Shown: positions 50,834-56,691 of the stretch, piece after piece | Layout of the letters: each line of letters opens with the position of its first letter | How positions within the stretch are numbered: position 1 is the stretch's first letter | From: Chloroflexota bacterium | GTDB taxonomy: Bacteria; Chloroflexota; UBA11872 | Reading direction: 5' to 3' | Length of the DNA: 56,691 bases | Assembly (NCBI GenBank): GCA_026707285.1 | Contig: JAPOXD010000054.1 | Location: 1-56,691, forward strand | Notes under the pieces: generated by a model | Told to the model about the DNA's origin: nothing | Seen by the model: only the letters and a program-made list of their open reading frames with translations | Database searches by the model: none | Program-made: the position numbers and the translations under genes

Positions 50834-52582
50834 ATGCCGACCCTCATGCGTCTCGTCAAGTACGCCCTGACGCAGCGGGCGCTCGTCATCGTGACAGCCG
50901 TCGTCATGGTTGCCTCGATCGTGCCGCGGGTGGTGCTTCCGCGCCTTGCCGGCGACGCTGTCGACGCTCTTCTGACGCAGGGTCGTGATGCGCTGGCGCT
51001 GATCGCGGTCCTGATGATCGCGGCTGGCGTGGTCCGGGCCGTCTTCGGGTACCTGGGGCTCTACCTGGCCGAACGCGTCGGCCGGGTGACTGAGTACCGG
51101 CTGCGGAACGACTTCGTCGACAAGCTGCAGTGGCTCAACTTCGGGTTCTATGACCGCCAGAAGACCGGCGACCTGATGTCGCGGGCCACCGTCGACGCCG
51201 ACGCCTGCGCCAGATTCATATCGACCGGCGTCATGCACGGCATCGCGTTCCTCATGCTGTTCTTCCTCCCAAACATCGTCATGCTCAGCATGAACTGGCA
51301 GTTGGGTCTCATCGCCCTCGTCGGCTCCCTGATGATCTCGGGGTATGGGGTCACGTTGGCCCTTCGACTGTTTCGGATTTATACCCAGGCCCTCCAGGAA
51401 ACCGGTCGCATGAACACCGCGCTGCAAGAGAGCCTGACGGGGATTCGAATGGTCAAGGTTCTGGGCGCCCAAGACTACGAGCAGGGACGGTATCGAGAGC
51501 GGGCCAGCGCGGTCGCCAGCAATTTCATTCTCGCCGACCGTCTTTCCGTGACCAGGGACGCCGTTCTCACCTTCCTCTACGCCGCCTTGATGGCGGCGAT
51601 TCTGCTCGTTGGCGGATGGCAGGTGCAGCAGGGGGTGATCACCGCCGGAACGCTGGCGGCCTTTGTGCTGTTCCTGGTGATGCTGGGCGGCTCCATCGCG
51701 GGCCTGGAGTGGAGGGTGCGCCTGTTTTCCACCGCCATGGCCGCGGGCACGCGCATATTCGATGTTCTCGACACCAGGAATCCGCTTGTCGTTGCCGAAG
51801 ATGCCCGGGAGCTGTCCGCCACCGGGCACGTCGTGTTCGACTCGGTGTCGTTCGCCTACACCGACGGCGTGCCCGCGCTGCACGACGTGTCGTTTGAACT
51901 CCGGCCGGGGCAGTCGGTGGCCATCGTCGGCGGCTCAGGCTCCGGCAAGAGCACCATCGCGCACCTGCTGCCCCGGTTCTACGACGCGTCCGCCGGCTGC
52001 ATCACCATCGACGGCGTGGACGTCCGGAACGTGACCCTCGAGTCGCTGCGCCGCAGCGTCGGGATTGTGATGCAGGACGTGTTCGTCCTTTCGGCCAGCA
52101 TTCGCGACAACATCGCCTACGGCGTCGACGATGCGTCGATGGAGGACGTGATCCGAGCCGCCCGGGCGGCCCAGCTGCATGGGTTCATCGAGAGCCTGCC
52201 GGACGGCTATGACAGTTGGGTCGGCGAACGCGGCGCCACGCTTTCCGGCGGCCAGCGGCAGCGGCTCGCCATTGCCCGCACGCTGTTGCTGGCGCCGCCG
52301 ATTCTGATCCTCGACGACTCCACCTCCAGCGTCGACGTCGCGACCGAGGCGCTGATTCATCAGGCGATGGTCCAGGCGCTCCGGGGGCGAACCTCGTTCG
52401 TCATCGCCCACCGGCTCGCCACGGTCCGACGGGCAGACCTCATTCTGGTGCTCGACCAGGGCCGGATCGTCGAGAAAGGCGCCCACGACGACCTTCTGCA
52501 ACGGGATGGCCCCTATCGCCGGATTCACGACCTCCAGCTACGTCCGGCTGATGACATGCGCGGGTTCGGCTTGGATGCGTGA
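50834..52582 (+). CDS. ABC exporter half-transporter A (degenerate Walker B)
   Basis: 582 residues: six-helix exporter domain (about 1-320) followed by a nucleotide-binding domain. Walker A GGSGSGKST (366-374), LSGGQRQRLAIAR from 470, Walker B ILILDDSTSSVD from 490, and the H-loop FVIAHRLATV. The residue after the Walker B Asp is Asp (495), not the catalytic Glu, as in one subunit of heterodimeric exporters. It is therefore expected to pair with the product of the next gene, 18 bases downstream. ATG 50834 is chosen because the homology begins there (MRLVKYALTQR); the frame is open to 50744. Substrate unknown; multidrug or lipid export is usual for this class. Confidence 0.88.
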   Translation: MPTLMRLVKYALTQRALVIVTAVVMVASIVPRVVLPRLAGDAVDALLTQGRDALALIAVLMIAAGVVRAVFGYLGLYLAERVGRVTEYRLRNDFVDKLQWLNFGFYDRQKTGDLMSRATVDADACARFISTGVMHGIAFLMLFFLPNIVMLSMNWQLGLIALVGSLMISGYGVTLALRLFRIYTQALQETGRMNTALQESLTGIRMVKVLGAQDYEQGRYRERASAVASNFILADRLSVTRDAVLTFLYAALMAAILLVGGWQVQQGVITAGTLAAFVLFLVMLGGSIAGLEWRVRLFSTAMAAGTRIFDVLDTRNPLVVAEDARELSATGHVVFDSVSFAYTDGVPALHDVSFELRPGQSVAIVGGSGSGKSTIAHLLPRFYDASAGCITIDGVDVRNVTLESLRRSVGIVMQDVFVLSASIRDNIAYGVDDASMEDVIRAARAAQLHGFIESLPDGYDSWVGERGATLSGGQRQRLAIARTLLLAPPILILDDSTSSVDVATEALIHQAMVQALRGRTSFVIAHRLATVRRADLILVLDQGRIVEKGAHDDLLQRDGPYRRIHDLQLRPADDMRGFGLDA

Positions 52583-52600
52583 CCACCGAGGTTGGGGCTG

Positions 52601-54415
52601 ATGGCGACACCAGCAGCTCAGGCGGCCGGCGGCCGGACGCAACTTGATCTCGACCCCAATCGCCAGACGCGCTATTGGCGGACGCTGCTCTGGCTGCTCC
52701 GGCACTTTCGCCCGTACCGCGGATGGCTGGCGGTGGCGGTCGTCGCGATGTTGGCGTACAGCGGCACAGTCGTCGCGCTGCCGTGGACGGTCAAGCAGGC
52801 CATCGACCAACTGCTGGCGACGCCCGGAAACGACCTGCTTGGATTCGCCGCCGGCGTAGGGCTCTTCGGCCTCGTCGCCGCGGCCCGATTCGCCACGGGC
52901 CTGGTCCATAGCCGGACCATGGTGACGATCAGCGAGTGGGTAGTGCTCGATATCCGCACCCGACTCGTTGCGCATGTGCAACGCCTGTCAATGCCCTTCT
53001 ATGACCGTAATCAGGTGGGGCAGATCATGTCCCGCGTCCAGAACGACGTGGAGCAACTGGCGGATTCACTTTGGATCCTCACGCTCTCGACGGCGAGTTT
53101 CGTGAGCGTGATCGGCATAGCGGCCGCGATGCTGGCGATGGACGCGCTGCTGGCGGGGATCACGCTGGCGTTCGTGGCGCTGCTGATTCCCAGTCTGGCG
53201 CTATGGCGTCGGATTGCGCACCGGCCCATTCGAAGAGCACAAGAGACCATCGCCGAGGTCAACTCGAGCATCCAAGAGAACGTGGCGGGTATTCGCGTCG
53301 TGCAAAGTCTCAACCGCCAGCAGGAGAACATCCGCGGCTTCCGCGGGGTGAACCGGGACAACCTAGACGCCACGCTGCGATCCGCCCGCTTCCGCTACGG
53401 ACTGTGGCCGTCCGTCGAGCTCCTCGCGGCTCTAGCCCTGGCGTTCATCATCCTCGTCATCGGCCAAGGGATCGGCGCCTCGCTCTCCGTCGGCCTGCTG
53501 GTCGCCTTCGCGCTGTACATCGAGCGGCTTTTCGAGCCCATTCGCGACCTGACCGGCGAGTTCGGCCAGCTCACCCGGGCGCTGGTGGCGACCGATCGGG
53601 CCGCCGAGCTCCTCGAAGTGGAGCCGGAGGTGCGCACGGCGCCGGATCCGGCGGCCCTGCCGCGAGTGTCCGGCAGAGTCCGGTACGAGCACGTCCACTT
53701 CGCGTACGAGCCCGGGCAACCCGTCCTGCATGACATCAACGTGGCCGTGGAGCCAGGCGAGACTGTGGCGGTGGTAGGGCCGACCGGCTCCGGCAAAACG
53801 ACCTTCGTCTCGCTGCTGATGCGCCTGTACGACGTCACGAGCGGGCGCATCACGGTGGATGGACAGGATCTGCGGGACGTCACCCTTGACTCGCTGACGC
53901 GCCAAATCGGCATCGTCCCGCAAGAGCCTTTCCTCTTCTCGGCAACCGTGCGCGAGAACATCCGGCACAACCGCACCGACCTGACCGACCGCGCAATCAT
54001 CGACGCCGCGCAGGCGACCGGGGCGCACGCCTTCATCTCGCGCCTGCCCGACGGCTACGACACGGTGCTGGAAGAGCGCGGCGGCAACCTGAGCGTCGGC
54101 CAGCGGCAGCTGATCAGCTTTGCCCGGGCCGTGGCGCGAGATCCGCGAATCCTAATCCTTGACGAAGCGACGGCCAACGTTGACACCGAGACGGAATTGC
54201 ACATCCAGCAGGCCCTCCACCGCCTTCTGCGCGGACGCACCTCGGTCGTCATCGCCCACCGACTCTCGACGGTGCGGAATGCCGACCGCATATTGGTCTT
54301 CGACGACGGCCGCCTCGTCGAGCAGGGGACGCACGAGGAACTGCTGGCGCGACGTGGTCTCTATCACTCCCTCTATGCGCGCTCGGTCCTGAGCCCGGAA
54401 GCCGACACATCCTGA
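52601..54415 (+). CDS. ABC exporter half-transporter B (catalytic Walker B)
   Basis: 604 residues: an exporter membrane domain, then an ATPase domain. Walker A GPTGSGKTT (393-401), signature LSVGQRQLISFAR from 497 (second G of LSGGQ replaced by V), Walker B ILILDEATANVD from 517 with catalytic Glu522, and the H-loop VVIAHRLSTV. Combined with subunit A, one ATP site would have Glu plus LSGGQ (active) and the other Asp plus LSVGQ (degenerate), the standard asymmetric arrangement. ATG 52601 is used; TTG 52592 is in frame just upstream. N-terminal 20 residues are hydrophilic. Confidence 0.88.
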   Translation: MATPAAQAAGGRTQLDLDPNRQTRYWRTLLWLLRHFRPYRGWLAVAVVAMLAYSGTVVALPWTVKQAIDQLLATPGNDLLGFAAGVGLFGLVAAARFATGLVHSRTMVTISEWVVLDIRTRLVAHVQRLSMPFYDRNQVGQIMSRVQNDVEQLADSLWILTLSTASFVSVIGIAAAMLAMDALLAGITLAFVALLIPSLALWRRIAHRPIRRAQETIAEVNSSIQENVAGIRVVQSLNRQQENIRGFRGVNRDNLDATLRSARFRYGLWPSVELLAALALAFIILVIGQGIGASLSVGLLVAFALYIERLFEPIRDLTGEFGQLTRALVATDRAAELLEVEPEVRTAPDPAALPRVSGRVRYEHVHFAYEPGQPVLHDINVAVEPGETVAVVGPTGSGKTTFVSLLMRLYDVTSGRITVDGQDLRDVTLDSLTRQIGIVPQEPFLFSATVRENIRHNRTDLTDRAIIDAAQATGAHAFISRLPDGYDTVLEERGGNLSVGQRQLISFARAVARDPRILILDEATANVDTETELHIQQALHRLLRGRTSVVIAHRLSTVRNADRILVFDDGRLVEQGTHEELLARRGLYHSLYARSVLSPEADTS

Positions 54416-54574
54416 GTCAATGGCCGCCACGGCCCTGCATGCACCCGGGCGGTCATTCCGCGCACGACGAGCAATCCACGGCCTCCATTCATGCCCGTGG
54501 CCATCCTCGGGCGGTTGACGCCATGACGCCGACGGCGCACCGTGAGGGGGCTTCGGGCCGTGTCTGAGGGCCGC

Positions 54575-56227
54575 ATGGCTGAGCCGTTTACCTCGCCGGG
54601 CGATACGCGGGTCGAGCTGTCGGACGCCCACCTGGCCGCGATCGAGCGGCGGCGGCGGATCGTGGTCCACTTCGACGTGATCATGGGCGACGGCGCCAAC
54701 TTTCCGATCAAGGACATCGACGACCTGCTGGCCTTCAAGTTCGAGTGGGCCGACGACCCGGCCGTACGCCTCGACAGCATGTGGTGGGATTGGAACGAGG
54801 GGCACCAGGCGCCGTTTCCCAGCCGCACCCAGGTCCTGATCGACGCGCCCGGCTTCCGCCAGTGGGCGGAGGATGGCGTCAACATCTTGCAGATCTTCCT
54901 GGAGGCATCGAAGCAGCGCGGCCTAGAGAACTTCCACCTCTACCGCATCAACGGCTCGGACAACGATCTCGGCCCGGTGAGCCCGATTCCCATGAAGGAG
55001 CAGCACCCGGAGCTGCTCATGACCACCTGGAACGCCAACGGCTATTGGAACTTCGCCCTGGACGAGGTCCACGACTACAAGCTGGGCATCCTGCGCGAGC
55101 TTGCCGAGGACTACGACTACGACGGCATCACGCTCGACTTTGCCCGCATTCCATTGGTGCTGCCGTGGGGGCGGCAGTGGGAGCTGCGGGACCGGCTGAC
55201 GACGTTCATGCGCAAGGTGCGCCGGATGATGCTCGACGTCGCCGAAGCGCGCGGCCGGCCGCTGCTGCTGGCCGTGCGGGTGCCCGAGAATCTGATGGGC
55301 TGCCACTTCGACGGCATCGACATCGAGACCTGGTCGCGCGAGCTGCTCGTGGACCTGATGGTCATCGGCTGCCGCTCGTTCGACGTGGATATCGCCGCGT
55401 TTCGCCGCATCACGGCGGGAACGCCGATCAAGCTCTACCCGGCCCTAGACGACCACCACTCCTCCGACGGCTACATGTGGCCGCCGATCGAGGTGTTCCG
55501 CGGCGTGTTCGCCAACTGGTTCCGCCAGGGCGCGGACGGCGTGCAGACGTTCAACTGGGAGCACAGCTCGCTGGAGTCTGCCGAACGCATCGGCCTGAAG
55601 GCGCTGAACTGGCCCGCGGCGGAGGCCCAACACCGGGCCTACGTCGAGCTGGCCGAGCCGGACGGCTTCCACCGCAAGGACAAGACCTTCGTCGTCCAGC
55701 GGCGCGGCGGCGGCCACGGTCCAATCGTCATCCCCAACCCGGAAGGCTGGTACACGCCGCGCAACATGTATTTCAACTCCAACATGTTCGCGCCGCTGCC
55801 CGCCCCGCTGGCCTGGGACGGCGCCGCCGACACGCTGCTGACGCTGTACGTGGCGGACGACCTGGCGGGCGAGGCCGAGCACGTGGCGAGCGTGGACGTG
55901 CGCGTGCTGCTCTCGGACCCGGCCGCCAACGCGCTCGCCGACGACGAACGGCTGGACCCGGTGGAGATTGCGCAGATCGGCCACCCGGACCGCAGCCTGA
56001 TGAACGAGCCGCCGGCCCGCGCCATCGCCAACCGCATCGAGGTCCGCCTCAACAACCTGCGGCTTGGTCCCCCGACCATCGAGGACGGCTGGCTGGTCTA
56101 TCCGGCCCAGCCGCACCAGTTCGCGGTGGGGGAGAATCTCGTCGGGGTGCGGCTCGCCCGTGGCACGCCCGGCCCGCATCCCGTCCAGATCGAGAAGCTC
56201 GAAGCGCACGTGCGCTACCGAAACTAA
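54575..56227 (+). CDS. Uncharacterised TIM-barrel, glycoside-hydrolase-like protein
   Basis: 550 residues without a signal peptide. The N-terminal part (RRRIVVHFDVIMGDGANFPIKDIDDLL) and a middle region with DGITLDFARIPLVLPWGRQ, RPLLLAVRVPENLMGCHFDGIDIETW, and FRGVFANWFRQGADGVQTFNWEHSS fit strands of a (beta/alpha)8 barrel in which Asp and Glu residues close the strands, as in GH families. A C-terminal strand-rich domain (about 430-550) starts near WDGAADTLLTLYVADDL and ends VEIEKLEAHVRYRN-like. I cannot name a family or substrate. ATG 54575 has GAGGG about nine bases upstream; the frame is open further upstream. It follows the ABC exporter by 160 bases and precedes a VOC gene with a 14-base gap. 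Confidence 0.62.
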   Translation: MAEPFTSPGDTRVELSDAHLAAIERRRRIVVHFDVIMGDGANFPIKDIDDLLAFKFEWADDPAVRLDSMWWDWNEGHQAPFPSRTQVLIDAPGFRQWAEDGVNILQIFLEASKQRGLENFHLYRINGSDNDLGPVSPIPMKEQHPELLMTTWNANGYWNFALDEVHDYKLGILRELAEDYDYDGITLDFARIPLVLPWGRQWELRDRLTTFMRKVRRMMLDVAEARGRPLLLAVRVPENLMGCHFDGIDIETWSRELLVDLMVIGCRSFDVDIAAFRRITAGTPIKLYPALDDHHSSDGYMWPPIEVFRGVFANWFRQGADGVQTFNWEHSSLESAERIGLKALNWPAAEAQHRAYVELAEPDGFHRKDKTFVVQRRGGGHGPIVIPNPEGWYTPRNMYFNSNMFAPLPAPLAWDGAADTLLTLYVADDLAGEAEHVASVDVRVLLSDPAANALADDERLDPVEIAQIGHPDRSLMNEPPARAIANRIEVRLNNLRLGPPTIEDGWLVYPAQPHQFAVGENLVGVRLARGTPGPHPVQIEKLEAHVRYRN

Positions 56228-56241
56228 AGGAGGCCGTTCGC

Positions 56242-56691
56242 ATGGGTGTGACCAAGGTGGTTCACGTGGGATTCACCGTGGCGGACCTGGACCGATCCGT
56301 CGCGTTTTATAGCGCCCTGCTCGGCGAGGGCCCCCATTTCCGCCGCCGCTACGACGAGCCCTACATCAGCGACATCATCGGCTACGCCGACTGCAGCCTG
56401 GAGATTGCGCTGTTCCGATTGCCGGGCACCGAGGTCGAGCTGGAGTTGCTGCGCTATTACGAGCCGCCGCCGGGCCGCGTCGATCTTGAGACCTACAACG
56501 CCGGCAACGCGCACTTGTGCCTGTCCGTGGACGACTGGGACGCGGCCGTCGCGCGTCTGAAGGAGCTCGGGGCGTCATTCCATCGCGAGGCGCCCGTCTG
56601 GCAGACGGCGGGCGAGTTCGAAGGCACCGGCACGCTCTATCTGCGCGATCCCGACGGCATCACGGTCGAGCTCGACCTCCGCGCGCCGGTG
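56242..56691 (+). CDS. VOC (glyoxalase/bleomycin-resistance) superfamily protein (partial, 3' end outside window)
   Basis: First 150 codons; the frame is open at the window end. Paired beta-alpha-beta-beta-beta modules: VTKVVHVGFTVADLDRSVAFYSALLGE with a first His ligand, the VELELLRYYEPP Glu strand, GNAHLCLSVDDWDAAVARLKELG with a second His, and YLRDPDGITVELDLRAP with a second Glu. The H-E-H-E set predicts a metal-binding lactoylglutathione-lyase- or dioxygenase-like enzyme. ATG 56242 has AAAGGAGG eight bases upstream. It probably belongs to the transcript of the upstream hydrolase-like gene. Reaction not predictable. Confidence 0.85.
   Translation, partial: MGVTKVVHVGFTVADLDRSVAFYSALLGEGPHFRRRYDEPYISDIIGYADCSLEIALFRLPGTEVELELLRYYEPPPGRVDLETYNAGNAHLCLSVDDWDAAVARLKELGASFHREAPVWQTAGEFEGTGTLYLRDPDGITVELDLRAPV

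Overview
The window is a uniformly GC-rich, gene-dense bacterial chromosome segment with about 45 protein genes and no rRNA, tRNA, CRISPR array or prophage that I can see. The gene content points to Chloroflexota, perhaps a Dehalococcoidia/SAR202-like lineage. The indicators are the DUF2298 plus Agl23-like membrane protein pair typical of Chloroflexi and archaea, a compact hopanoid operon, and dispersed short palindromic repeats. The phylum is inferred from content, not from a marker gene.

Layout. 1-6.6 kb: 5' part of a flavin-reductase gene (minus), a DEAD-box helicase, a glycerophosphodiester phosphodiesterase, then an operon-like trio (DM13 protein, NDH-2 carrying an extra membrane module, and a polytopic protein built from three copies of that module). 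6.7-11.6 kb (minus): siroheme nitrite/sulfite reductase, zincin-like metalloprotease, DHA2-type MFS transporter. 11.7-13.6 kb: LppX-like lipoprotein and comB, divergent. 13.7-19.0 kb (minus): three genes with 4-base overlaps (DUF2298, Agl23-like, FAD oxidoreductase). 19.4-22.3 kb: csoR-copA copper operon with a recognisable CsoR operator. 22.3-28.6 kb: MFS protein with a long Ala-rich tail, polysaccharide deacetylase, OmdA protein, GNAT, MDR oxidoreductase, four-TM membrane protein. 28.8-34.9 kb (minus): hopanoid operon hpnC-hpnD-hpnE-shc-hpnH. 35.1-37.3 kb: gap-pgk. 37.5-40.3 kb (minus): panC-selB. 40.6-43.3 kb: GlcD/E-like and GlcF-like oxidase subunits. 43.4-43.7 kb: a SelW-like selenoprotein gene. 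43.8-46.2 kb: ftsY, a sugar nucleotidyltransferase and tpiA, overlapping. 46.3-50.6 kb: methyltransferase-like membrane protein, PHP phosphoesterase, a low-GC Fic gene, transaldolase-like gene. 50.8-56.7 kb: heterodimeric ABC exporter, a hydrolase-like protein and a truncated VOC protein.

Main findings. (1) A short SelW/Rdx-family gene at 43411-43662 (minus) has an in-frame UGA exactly at the second redox position (C-S-Q-U), followed by a hairpin that fits the bacterial SECIS model. selB lies 4 kb away. Ordinary gene calling would miss or truncate it. (2) NDH-2 carries an N-terminal membrane module that recurs three times in the next gene, with a DM13 redox-type protein just upstream; this may be an undescribed membrane electron-transfer unit. 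(3) A family of composite intergenic repeats (a TTGCAAAA-type head plus a hairpin tail ending in TGAC) has all its tails on the same strand regardless of flanking gene orientation; one copy supplies the 3' end of the glcF-like gene. (4) The Fic gene stands out by lower GC, carries an N-terminal inhibitory motif and has an unrecognised C-terminal domain.

Gap, Pgk and TpiA give central glycolytic steps. HpnC/D/E, Shc and HpnH would take farnesyl diphosphate to adenosylhopane. SelB would decode the UGA of the SelW-like gene. CsoR/CopA give copper(I) sensing and efflux.
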